38,155 nucleotides of DNA from assembly GCA_003222675.1 (NCBI GenBank), contig QHWT01000041.1, positions 55,196-93,350 of the forward strand, read 5' to 3'. This DNA is from Acidobacteriota bacterium. GTDB taxonomy: Bacteria > Acidobacteriota > Vicinamibacteria > Vicinamibacterales > 2-12-FULL-66-21. Positions 31,363 to 38,155 of the stretch are shown here, piece by piece (position 1 is the first letter of the stretch; each line of letters opens with the position of its first letter). The notes beneath the pieces were generated by a model. It worked only from the letters and a program-made list of their open reading frames with translations, was not told the DNA's origin and ran no database searches. Made by a program: the position numbers and the translations under genes.

Positions 31363-32561
31363 GCGGGCGGCGTGGCCGTCTTGCGCGGCGGATTGAAGAA
31401 CGGCGGGCGCGTCACGGTCGCGGTGACGCGGTGACGCACCGCTTCCACCGTCACCTCGATGAGCACCTTCGTGCCTTCAGCGTAGTGCCCGCGCTCGATC
31501 GTGGCGAGCGAGATCATCCGCTTCAGCATGGGCGACCAGGTCGTCGAGGTGGCCTTCCCGACCTGGCGGCCGTTGCGATAGACCGGGACCGCGACGCGTG
31601 ATGCCGTGGCCGCGACCGTAGGCGCGAGTCCCGCTTCGTCGTAGAGCTTTTCGACTTCGTTCCAGTCGATCTGGAGCCCTGCAATCCGGCGCGCGGGGCC
31701 GCGCGCGTGTTCGGCGCGGAGCGCGCGCTGACCGATGAAACGCGTCTTCTTGTCGAGATCGACGAGGCGTCCCAGGTTCATCTCATAAGGCGTGTACATT
31801 TGCGGTGCGATCATCGCCTTCCGGCTGCTGAAGAAATCCACCTCGATCAGCAGCAGGCCTGCCTCGATGCGGGCGACATCGAGCGCGAGCATGCCTGCGG
31901 GCTTGATGTCGAACGGCTCGCCGCCGCGCATCAGCCCGTCCCACACCTCGACCGCGCGCTCGGCCGGCATCCAGATCTCGTAGCCTAGATCGCCGGTGTA
32001 TCCCGTCCGCGAGATATCGACGGCCACGCCCGCAATCCTGCCGCTGGTCACGCGGAAGTACTTCAGGCGGTCGATGTCGGCATTCGCGACGGCGCGCAGC
32101 AGCCGCGCGGACGTCGGCCCCTGCAGCGCGAGCGCGGCGGTCTGCTCCGAGATGTCGTCGATGCGGACGTCAAGCCCCTCGGCATTCTGCCGGAACCACC
32201 GCAGGCTCGGGTCCGCAGCGGTCCACCGGAACGTCTGCTCCCGCAGCCGCGACACCGTCCCGTCGTCGATCACCTTGCCGTGCTCGTCGCACCACGGCGT
32301 GTAGTACACCTGACCGACCGCCATGTTCGATACGTCGCGCGTGATCAGCCGATCGACGAGCTTCGATGCGTCCGTTCCGGTCACGAGGTATTTGAACAAC
32401 GGCGATACGTCGATGAGCGCCGACGCGTTGCGGATGGCGTTGTATTCGTGCTCGTGATGGCTCTCGTACGCGCTGACGGCGTAGTAGCCCGACCACTCGC
32501 GATAGTTGAGGCTTTCGCACAGCGCCAACGTGCGTTCGTGGACGGCGGTTCCGATCGGCAT
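31359..32561 (-). CDS. GcvT-like aminomethyltransferase/demethylase family protein
   Basis: 400 aa from the ATG at 32561. It has the T-protein fold of the glycine cleavage system: EHEYNAIRNASALIDVSPLFKYLVTG, HGKVIDDGTVSRL (with the conserved Asp of the folate site region), GPTSARLLRAV, RTGYTGDLGYEIWMP and a C-terminal barrel (KTRFIGQRALRAE to ERGHYAEGTKVLIEV). Stand-alone relatives include folate-dependent demethylases such as DmdA, LigM and dimethylglycine-type enzymes, so a methyl transfer to tetrahydrofolate is likely. A -10 box ends 7 bases from the start, suggesting a leaderless mRNA. It is translationally coupled to the broken glycosyltransferase and divergent from the FAD oxidoreductase genes. 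Confidence 0.88.
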   Translation of the reverse strand: MPIGTAVHERTLALCESLNYREWSGYYAVSAYESHHEHEYNAIRNASALIDVSPLFKYLVTGTDASKLVDRLITRDVSNMAVGQVYYTPWCDEHGKVIDDGTVSRLREQTFRWTAADPSLRWFRQNAEGLDVRIDDISEQTAALALQGPTSARLLRAVANADIDRLKYFRVTSGRIAGVAVDISRTGYTGDLGYEIWMPAERAVEVWDGLMRGGEPFDIKPAGMLALDVARIEAGLLLIEVDFFSSRKAMIAPQMYTPYEMNLGRLVDLDKKTRFIGQRALRAEHARGPARRIAGLQIDWNEVEKLYDEAGLAPTVAATASRVAVPVYRNGRQVGKATSTTWSPMLKRMISLATIERGHYAEGTKVLIEVTVEAVRHRVTATVTRPPFFNPPRKTATPPA

Positions 32562-32567
32562 AGGTGC

Positions 32568-32575
32568 ATTATAAT
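32568..32575. promoter_or_regulatory. Palindromic ATTATAAT, -10 for both directions
   Basis: The octamer ATTATAAT contains TATAAT on each strand. On the minus strand, six bases separate TATAAT from the GcvT-like ATG, the spacing of a leaderless transcript. On the plus strand it would start a transcript about 180 nt before the FAD oxidoreductase gene. The -35 regions are weak on both sides. The rest of spacer 32576-32759 shows no gene or riboswitch that I recognise. Confidence 0.5.
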
Positions 32576-32759
32576 GACGCTCTCCATGCGCCCGTCCGCA
32601 CATCTCCACGCACTGCTGCTGGGAAACCAGACCCGCTCCGCCGGCCTCTCGCCGGGCCGCTGACCCGCGGGGCGTCCATGCTCCGTCTTCTCGTTCTCCG
32701 TGTGCTCATTTCGAGCATTGAGCATTCCGCATCAACTGGATTCAAGATTCGGCACTGAC

Positions 32760-34337
32760 ATGAATTATGACGTGATCGTCATCGGCGGCGGCCACAACGG
32801 TCTCGTCAGCGCGGCGTATCTCGCGCGCGCGGGACGCAAGGTGCTCGTGCTCGAGCGGCGGCACGTGCTCGGCGGGGCCGCGGTCACCGAGGAGATCTAT
32901 CCGGGATTCAAGTATTCGGTCTGCTCCTACGTCGTCTCACTCCTGCGGCCCGAGATCATCCGCGAACTGGATCTGCCGAGGCACGGCCTCGAGATCCTTC
33001 CGCTCGACGGTACGTTCACGCCGATGCCCGATGGAGACTATCTGTGGCGCGTGAACGATCACGCGAAGACACGCCGCGAGATCGCCCGCCACTCGAAGGT
33101 CGACGCGGAGGCGTACGAGGAGTATGGGAAGGCGATGGTGGAGATGGGACGCTTCGTCAAACCCATTCTCAACATGACGCCGCCCGACCCCACGTCGCTC
33201 GACCCGCGTGGCCTGAAGGATTTGCTCTTCCTCGGACGGCGCTTCCAGAGGCTCTCAGAGCAGGACAAGTACAACCAGATCCAGCTGATGACGATGAGCG
33301 CCGTGGACTTTCTGGATCAGTGGTTCGAGACCGACGTCCTCAAGGCGACGATGTCCGCCTCGGGAATCATCGGGACGTTCCTGGGTGTGCGCTCGCCGGG
33401 AACGGCTTACGTGCTGCTGCATCACTACATGGGAGAAATCGACGGCGCCTTTCGCTCGTGGGGATTGTCGCGCGGCGGCACCGGGGCGATCTCGAATGCG
33501 ATTGCCGGCGCGGCGCGCGAGGCGGGCGTCGAGATTCGCACCGAGACTGCGGTGTCGAAGATTCTCGTGAAAGAGGGCACCGCTGCCGGCGTGGTGCTCG
33601 AGAACGGCGATTACTTCACCGCGAACGTCGTGTGCTCCAGCCTGGATCCCAATCAGACTTTCATGAAGATGGTTGGCGAAGATCACCTGCCGGCTGAATT
33701 CACCGAGGACGTCAAGCGCTACAAGTACCGGGGCTCATCCGGCAAAGTGAATATGTCTCTCGACGCGCTCCCCGACTTCAAGGCGCTCGGCGGTTCGGGA
33801 CCGCATCTTCGCGGCGCCGTGTCGATCTCGCCCAGCATCGATTACATGGAAGGCGCCTACGACGATGCGAAGTACGGAAGATTTTCGCGACGCCCCTACA
33901 TTGACATCGTGATCCCGAGCCTCACGGATCCGTCTGTCGCACCGCCGGGCAAACACGTCATGTCCTGCTTCGTGCAGTACGCGCCGTATCACCTCAAGGA
34001 AGGCACATGGGACGATCAGCGTGACGCGTTTGGCGACACGGTCGTCAACACGCTTGCCGAGTACGCGCCCAATATCAAGGACATCATCCTGCACCGGCAG
34101 GTGGTCACGCCTCTCGATCTCGAACGCGAGTGGGGCCTCACCGAAGGCAACATCTTTCAGGGTGAGCTCACGCTGGAACAGCTCTTCTTCCTGCGTCCCG
34201 CGGCCGGGTGGGCGCAATACAAGACGCCGATCCGCAACCTGTATATGTGCGGCTCCGCCACCCATCCCGGCGGAGGAATCATGGGAGCGCCGGGCAGAAA
34301 CGCGGCGATGCGAATCTTGAAGGAGACTAGGAGCTAG
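32760..34337 (+). CDS. FAD-dependent oxidoreductase, phytoene desaturase-like (first copy)
   Basis: 525 aa. The N-terminal Rossmann fold is MNYDVIVIGGGHNGLVSAAY with LVLERRHVLGGAAVTEE (GxGxxG followed by the Glu that binds FAD ribose). RGGTGAISNAIAGAAREAGVEI and the C-terminal FAD motif LYMCGSATHPGGGIMGAPG are characteristic of the carotenoid isomerase/desaturase-like group. No carotenoid genes are nearby, so a carotenoid role is not supported. Its neighbours (GcvT-like, Rieske, APC permease) suggest oxidation of an amine or other small methylated compound. It has a downstream paralogue of identical length, separated by an inserted four-helix-bundle gene. Confidence 0.88.
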   Translation: MNYDVIVIGGGHNGLVSAAYLARAGRKVLVLERRHVLGGAAVTEEIYPGFKYSVCSYVVSLLRPEIIRELDLPRHGLEILPLDGTFTPMPDGDYLWRVNDHAKTRREIARHSKVDAEAYEEYGKAMVEMGRFVKPILNMTPPDPTSLDPRGLKDLLFLGRRFQRLSEQDKYNQIQLMTMSAVDFLDQWFETDVLKATMSASGIIGTFLGVRSPGTAYVLLHHYMGEIDGAFRSWGLSRGGTGAISNAIAGAAREAGVEIRTETAVSKILVKEGTAAGVVLENGDYFTANVVCSSLDPNQTFMKMVGEDHLPAEFTEDVKRYKYRGSSGKVNMSLDALPDFKALGGSGPHLRGAVSISPSIDYMEGAYDDAKYGRFSRRPYIDIVIPSLTDPSVAPPGKHVMSCFVQYAPYHLKEGTWDDQRDAFGDTVVNTLAEYAPNIKDIILHRQVVTPLDLEREWGLTEGNIFQGELTLEQLFFLRPAAGWAQYKTPIRNLYMCGSATHPGGGIMGAPGRNAAMRILKETRS

Positions 34338-34391
34338 AAGCTAGGAGCTAGGAGCCAGAAGCTAGGAGCTAGGAGCTAGGAGCCAGAGCGA
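34328..34391. repeat. GGAGCTA tandem repeat with inverted-repeat arm (left)
   Basis: Repeated GGAGCTAGGAGCCAGAAGCTA units. The arm 34351-34376 pairs with 34758-34783 across the four-helix-bundle gene: 24 of 26 bases match. The repeat also supplies the last codons and stop of the upstream FAD oxidoreductase gene. Confidence 0.85.
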
Positions 34392-34400
34392 GGGGGAGAT

Positions 34401-34772
34401 ATGGATCGCGAGCCGGCGAAGTCGTTTCAAGATCTAGTGTTCTGGCAGAAGAGCCACGCACTGACACTACGCATCTACAGGATCACCGTGGGGTTTCCAC
34501 AATACGAACTCTACGGGCTTGCTTCGCAGATGCGCCGGGCTGCGGTGTCTGTGCCGGCGAATATCGCCGAGGGATTTTCCAAGCGCGGACGATCTGACAA
34601 AGCGCGCTTCATGAACATCGCACAGGGATCGTTGGAGGAACTGCGTTACTACTTCATCCTCGCTCGCGATCTCGGATACTTGAGAGGAAAGGCCGCCGAA
34701 ACTCCGGATGTCGATGAAGTTGCCCGGTTGTTGGGCGCATATTGCCGAACCCTTCTGGCTCCCAGCTCCTAG
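34401..34772 (+). CDS. Four-helix bundle protein (23S rRNA intervening-sequence family)
   Basis: 123 aa. The S23/IVP four-helix bundle family is recognised from FQDLVFWQKSHALTLRIYRIT, YGLASQMRRAAVSVPANIAEGF, RFMNIAQGSLEELRYYFILARDLGY and a final helix. A GAGGGGGA site precedes the ATG. The protein is basic and acts as a homo-oligomeric bundle in solved relatives; a related protein, Avd, works in diversity-generating retroelements, but no reverse transcriptase is here. The gene is framed by an imperfect 26-bp inverted repeat, and its last codons and stop (TLLAPSS) are encoded by the right arm. It lies between two paralogous oxidoreductase genes, as if inserted. Confidence 0.9.
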   Translation: MDREPAKSFQDLVFWQKSHALTLRIYRITVGFPQYELYGLASQMRRAAVSVPANIAEGFSKRGRSDKARFMNIAQGSLEELRYYFILARDLGYLRGKAAETPDVDEVARLLGAYCRTLLAPSS

Positions 34773-34783
34773 CTTCTTGCTCC
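34758..34783. repeat. Inverted-repeat arm (right) flanking the four-helix-bundle gene
   Basis: Reverse complement of 34351-34376 with two mismatches. It ends 4 bp before the ATG of the second FAD oxidoreductase and encodes the end of the four-helix-bundle protein. Confidence 0.85.
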
Positions 34784-34787
34784 TGAC

Positions 34788-36365
34788 ATGATCGACACTC
34801 TCATCATCGGCGCTGGCCATAACGCGCTGGTCGCCGCCTTCTACCTGGCGAAAGGTGGACGCAAACCACTCGTCCTCGAGCGGCGGCCGATTGTCGGCGG
34901 CTGCGCAATCACCGAGGACTTCGCGCCTGGCTTCAAGGCACCGACGCTTGCGCACGCGTTCGGGCCGCTGCGGCCGTCAATCGTCCGCGACATGCAGCTC
35001 GAGCGGCGAGGCGTGCAGTTCCTTCGCCCCGATCCGCGGCTGATTGCGTTGTCGCGCGACGGGCGCGCGATTGCGCTGTCGACGGACGTGAAGCGGTCGA
35101 TGGACGCCATCCGGCCGTTTTCGACAAAGGACGCGGAGCGCTATCCCGAGTTCTGCGACACGCTCGCGCGCGTCGGATCGTTTCTGAACGGTCTGATCGA
35201 GACGACCCCGCCGTCGATCGACTCGCCGTCAGCGAATGAGATGTGGGAGCTCTTGAAGACAGGGCGCCGGTTCCGGGGTCTCGGGAAGAAGTACGCATTC
35301 GCGCTGCTGCGGTGGGCCCCGATGGCCGTCGCGGACTTCGTTCACGAGTGGTTCGAAACGGAGGTGCTGCAGGCGGCGATCGCCGCGCGCGGGATCTTCG
35401 GCACCGCGATGGGCGCCTGGTCCGCCGGAACGACCGCCGTGCTGCTGCTTGCAGCGGCGGCCGATCCGCTGCCCGGCGGGAGCAGCATCAGTGCCGTCGG
35501 CGGACCGGGCGCGGTGACGCGCGCGATGGCTGAGGCCGCACGCGAGGCGGGCGCCGAGATCCGCACGGGCGCCGAGGTCGTCCGCATGCTGGTGAAGGAT
35601 GAATCCGTCGTTGGCGTCGCGCTCGCGGACGGCACAGAGATGCTGGCCCGAACGGTGGTCTCCAGCGCGGATCCGCGGCGCACGTTCCTGCGCCTGGTCG
35701 ATCCGATGGATCTCGAGCCCGGATTCCTGACGCGCATCAGGAATTACCGCATGCCAGGCACGACGGCGAAGGTGAACTTCGCCCTGCGCGCGCTGCCCGC
35801 ATTCCGTGGCATCAGCGGCGATGCTGCCGCGATGCTGAGCGGCCGTGTGCACGTCGGACCAGGAATCGATTACCTCGAACACGCGTACGACGCGTCGAAG
35901 TACGGCGAGATCTCGACCGAGCCATATCTCGATGTGTCGCTTCCCACGATAGCGGATCCATCACTCGCGCCGTCGGGGCGGCATGTGATGTCGGTCTACA
36001 TGCAATACGCGCCGTTCAAGCTGCGCGACGGCACATCATGGGAACACCAAAGCAGCAGGCTGGCGGACAGCATCCTCCGCACGATCGAGGAGTACGCTCC
36101 CGGCCTGACTGCGCTCGTCGAGCATCGACAGGTCATCACGCCCGCGGATCTCGAGTCGACATACGGATTGACCGGCGGCCACGTCTTTCACGGCGAGCTC
36201 GCGCTGGATCAACTGTTCACGATGCGGCCGACGCTCGGATGGGCGCAGTATCGGACACCGCTCCGCAACCTGTATCTCTGCGGCTCGGGGACGCACCCGG
36301 GCCATGGTCTCACGGGCGGCTCCGGTCAGAACGCCGCACGGGAGATTCTCCGGGCAACACGGTGA
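34788..36365 (+). CDS. FAD-dependent oxidoreductase, phytoene desaturase-like (second copy)
   Basis: 525 aa, paralogue of the 32760 gene. Rossmann motif: DTLIIGAGHNALVAAFYL (GxGxxA) with LVLERRPIVGGCAITED. The C-terminal FAD motif is LYLCGSGTHPGHGLTGGSG. Other matched blocks with the first copy are DFVHEWFETEVLQAAI, GIDYLEHAYDASKYGEIS and HVFHGELALDQLF. Divergence is substantial, so the duplication is old or the two were acquired as a pair; they may form a heterodimer or act on successive substrates. It follows the inverted-repeat arm by 4 bp, so its promoter or ribosome binding site may have been altered by that insertion. Confidence 0.88.
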   Translation: MIDTLIIGAGHNALVAAFYLAKGGRKPLVLERRPIVGGCAITEDFAPGFKAPTLAHAFGPLRPSIVRDMQLERRGVQFLRPDPRLIALSRDGRAIALSTDVKRSMDAIRPFSTKDAERYPEFCDTLARVGSFLNGLIETTPPSIDSPSANEMWELLKTGRRFRGLGKKYAFALLRWAPMAVADFVHEWFETEVLQAAIAARGIFGTAMGAWSAGTTAVLLLAAAADPLPGGSSISAVGGPGAVTRAMAEAAREAGAEIRTGAEVVRMLVKDESVVGVALADGTEMLARTVVSSADPRRTFLRLVDPMDLEPGFLTRIRNYRMPGTTAKVNFALRALPAFRGISGDAAAMLSGRVHVGPGIDYLEHAYDASKYGEISTEPYLDVSLPTIADPSLAPSGRHVMSVYMQYAPFKLRDGTSWEHQSSRLADSILRTIEEYAPGLTALVEHRQVITPADLESTYGLTGGHVFHGELALDQLFTMRPTLGWAQYRTPLRNLYLCGSGTHPGHGLTGGSGQNAAREILRATR

Positions 36366-36377
36366 CAATCTCAACCC

Positions 36378-36402
36378 TGTGGCTTTTGCCTTCAGGCGGA
36401 AG
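36378..36402. repeat. Degraded copy of the GTGGCTTCC palindromic repeat
   Basis: TGTGGCTTTTGCC-TTCA-GGCGGAAG resembles the inner hairpin of 29849-29921 with mismatches. It sits between the convergent FAD oxidoreductase and GNAT genes. Confidence 0.55.
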
Positions 36403-36428
36403 AAGCGTAGCGGGGTGCAGACAGGCTG

Positions 36429-37388
36429 TCAGAACGCGTCACCGTGCCAATAGACAATATCCTCCGCGCGCAGATCATCGATTCGTAGGTCCTCACGCAG
36501 CGATCTGATCATCATCAGCTCCGACGCCGGACGCTCCTTGACGATCGTCAACTGAGGCGGGCGAAACGCGGGCGGCAGCCAGGCCGAGATATCAGGCACG
36601 CGCTCGCCCGGCGTCCTCGCGCGCAGCACCTGCAGTATTGCGCCGACGCGCGCACCGGTCGGATCGCGATCGCCGCACGCCTCGAGCGTCACGCCGGTGC
36701 GCGACGAGGTGAGCAGCACGAATGCGACGGCCGACGCTCCTTCTTCGGCAATGTAGAACTCGACGCTGCGCCAGCCGGACGGCGAGAGCCCTGCGAGCAG
36801 GCGCTTCTTCGAGAGACTGTGGCGCACGAGATCGGCCTCGACTTCGAGCGCGAATCGCGCAGGCGCTGCAGCTGCGCGAAGGATGTCGGTGACAGCTGGG
36901 ATGTCGCGCTCTTCACCGGTGCGCACGAGCAGCGCGGGCGCTCCCGGCTTCTCGACGGCGCGCAGCCACAGCACGTCACGCGGAATGCACACAAACCCGA
37001 ATCGCTCGTAGTACGTGGCGCCAATCTCCGAAAACAGGAGGGCGGCATCCGTGCCATCGCTGCGCGCGTCCTCGATCAGCCTCTCGATGAGCGCCGCGGC
37101 GCTCCCGCGCGAGCGAAGCGCCGGCGGCGTGAACACGGCGCCGATACCCAGCACGCGGATCTCACGGTCGTCGAGGCGCGCGCGCAGCATGTAGCGCTTG
37201 GCGCTCGAGAGCACCCGCCCTCCATCGACGAGCGCGACGCGCGCGAGGCACTCCCGTCCCCACGGGGTCTTCATCTGCGCTGCGTTATAACGCGCATACC
37301 CATCGCGCGTCAGCCCGTCAGACCAGATGCGCCAGGTTTCGTCGAGGATGTGTTCGAGGACGGCGTCACGGGCAGGCACGATCTGCAT
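36429..37388 (-). CDS. GNAT-family N-acetyltransferase
   Basis: 319 aa. The acetyl-CoA binding GNAT motif A is GIGAVFTPPALRSRGSAAALIERLI (the R-x-x-G-x-A type loop), and LLFSEIGATYYERFGFVCI is motif B with the conserved Tyr-Glu-Arg-Phe-Gly-Phe. The C-terminal 150 residues (ALEVEADLVRHSLSKKRLLAG onward) form a second domain that I cannot name. Substrate unknown. It is preceded by a short spacer with a candidate -10 (TACAAT) and the dyad CGTGAC-ATCC-GTCACG. It is single-gene and divergent from the DUF1800 locus. Confidence 0.87.
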   Translation of the reverse strand: MQIVPARDAVLEHILDETWRIWSDGLTRDGYARYNAAQMKTPWGRECLARVALVDGGRVLSSAKRYMLRARLDDREIRVLGIGAVFTPPALRSRGSAAALIERLIEDARSDGTDAALLFSEIGATYYERFGFVCIPRDVLWLRAVEKPGAPALLVRTGEERDIPAVTDILRAAAAPARFALEVEADLVRHSLSKKRLLAGLSPSGWRSVEFYIAEEGASAVAFVLLTSSRTGVTLEACGDRDPTGARVGAILQVLRARTPGERVPDISAWLPPAFRPPQLTIVKERPASELMMIRSLREDLRIDDLRAEDIVYWHGDAF

Positions 37389-37401
37389 GGGCGATCACAG
37401 G

Positions 37402-37433
37402 ATTGTACCTGCTTAAACGTGACATCCGTCACG
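37402..37433 (-). promoter_or_regulatory. Promoter and dyad upstream of the GNAT gene
   Basis: On the minus strand, TACAAT (37402-37407) lies 13 bases before the GNAT ATG. The perfect dyad CGTGAC-ATCC-GTCACG (37418-37433) covers the expected -35 region and could be an operator controlling both this gene and the divergent DUF1800 gene. Confidence 0.45.
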
Positions 37434-37473
37434 CCTGTCTAAGTTGACGGGCGAGTAAGCGGAGGCCAACTGA

Positions 37474-38007
37474 ATGAGGTCCTGCGCACGCGCGACCGCT
37501 CGACCGAGCGTTCTTGCCATTTCAATCGTCGTCGCGGGTGCCGGCCTGCACGCGGGCCCATCCGGGTCAGCCGTCCCTGCGCGGCCCGACGACAAGACGA
37601 TCGTGCACGTGCTGAACCGGATCGGATCCGGGCCGCGCCCGGGAGATATCGAGCGCGTCCGGGTCATCGGTCTGGGCGCGTATATCGATCAACAGCTCCA
37701 TCCTGAACGAATCGCGGACGACGACATGCCGGGCCGCCTCGCGTCGTTGCCAACGTTGAGGATGAGCGCGCGTGAGCTTGCGCGCGATTACTTCGCTGCG
37801 GCCATGGAAGCGCGGCGGACCGCAGCACCGCGTGATGAGCAGTCGCCGCGAACGCCCGACGAGATCGACCGACAACGCAAACGGCGCGTTCCGCTCGACG
37901 AAATGTCGCAACAGAAAATCCTGAGGGCGGCGTTCAGCGACCGGCAGCTCGAAGAAGTGATGACCGACTTCTGGTTCAATCACTTCAACGTCTGTTGGAT
38001 CGTATGA
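37474..38007 (+). pseudogene. DUF1800 protein, N-terminal fragment
   Basis: 177 codons, ATG preceded by GGAGG. A signal peptide (about 1-30) is followed by the DUF1800 start: IVHVLNRIGSGPRPGDIERV, then LGAYIDQQLHPERI and FSDRQLEEVMTDFWFNHFNV. The frame then stops. DUF1800 proteins are about 450-600 aa; here about 300 codons are missing. Sequence after about 37992 encodes the family's distal region in a different frame (LLDRMNFALSLVDGKMRGVQ). DUF1800 proteins are usually paired with an exported DUF1501 protein, which would lie beyond the right edge. Confidence 0.82.
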
Positions 38008-38155
38008 ACTTCGCGCTCTCCCTCGTCGACGGAAAGATGCGCGGCGTCCAGCCATCCTTGGGAATCGACCCCGCCGGCACGGCACTCGTCCGCGATGTAT
38101 CCGAGGGCACGGCGGCGCCGATCGCCAGGCCGCGGCCCTCACGCTCGGATCACCC
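38004..38155 (+). pseudogene. DUF1800 protein, distal fragment (cut by window edge)
   Basis: From 38004, MNFALSLVDGKMRGVQPSLG matches the distal part of DUF1800 proteins. The frame shifts again near 38120: RQAAALTLGSP, expected near the end of the family, appears in a second frame. At least two disruptions are therefore needed to explain this gene. Confidence 0.7.

Noticed and set aside
32562-32759. Glycine riboswitch upstream of the GcvT-like gene
   Set aside because: No glycine aptamer consensus seen, and the -10 box lies too close to the start to leave room for a leader.
34401-34772. Accessory gene (Avd) of a diversity-generating retroelement
   Set aside because: The fold family is related, but no reverse transcriptase or template/variable repeat pair occurs in the window.
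32760-36365. Carotenoid biosynthesis locus
   Set aside because: The two FAD proteins resemble phytoene desaturases, but no phytoene synthase, cyclase or prenyl transferase genes are present.

Overview
The window is GC-rich, densely coded and shows no RNA gene or CRISPR array that I could find. Its gene types suggest a soil-type Acidobacteriota, most likely close to Vicinamibacteria: a Ser/Thr kinase fused to TolB-like and TPR regions, a Tad pilus locus, a DUF1800 protein, several amidohydrolases, and intergenic spacers full of short tandem repeats. This placement is inference from gene content; no marker gene is present.

Layout. 1-4.4 kb (minus strand): a Tad/Flp pilus operon with two Flp pilins, prepilin peptidase, TadE-like protein, CpaB and the secretin CpaC. 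It is preceded by a strong sigma-54-type promoter and faces a second, weaker one. 4.9-6.7 kb (plus): a small membrane protein and a pseudo-receiver protein. 6.8-8.1 kb: a GT87-type membrane glycosyltransferase. 8.35-14.2 kb: a SNF2-family helicase translationally coupled to an Eco57I-like adenine methylase. This pair resembles DrmD/DrmMI of class 1 DISARM, but no DISARM core genes are visible. 14.6-15.6 kb: a GAF protein with a dead histidine-kinase dimerisation domain. 15.8-18.35 kb: a sulfur module (TauE/SafE exporter, DUF1634 protein, and a divergent persulfide dioxygenase-rhodanese). 18.4-20.7 kb: a kinase/TolB/TPR gene split by a frameshift. 20.9-28.6 kb: SYLF protein, a decayed HAMP sensor, ketopantoate reductase, two amidohydrolase-type proteins (one lacking most metal ligands), a 7TM-like protein and an APC permease. 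28.7-36.4 kb: a broken Rieske oxygenase, a broken membrane glycosyltransferase, a GcvT-like protein and two paralogous FAD oxidoreductases separated by a four-helix-bundle gene lying between inverted repeats. 36.4-38.2 kb: a GNAT protein and a degraded DUF1800 gene.

Two themes cut across the window. First, palindromic dispersed repeats and distinct 7-10 bp tandem repeats fill the spacers. They supply the stop codons of several genes, and one copy sits in frame inside the methylase. Second, at least five loci (kinase, HAMP sensor, Rieske, glycosyltransferase, DUF1800) are broken by out-of-frame losses of sequence. These are either real gene decay or assembly collapses, and read-level data would be needed to tell which.
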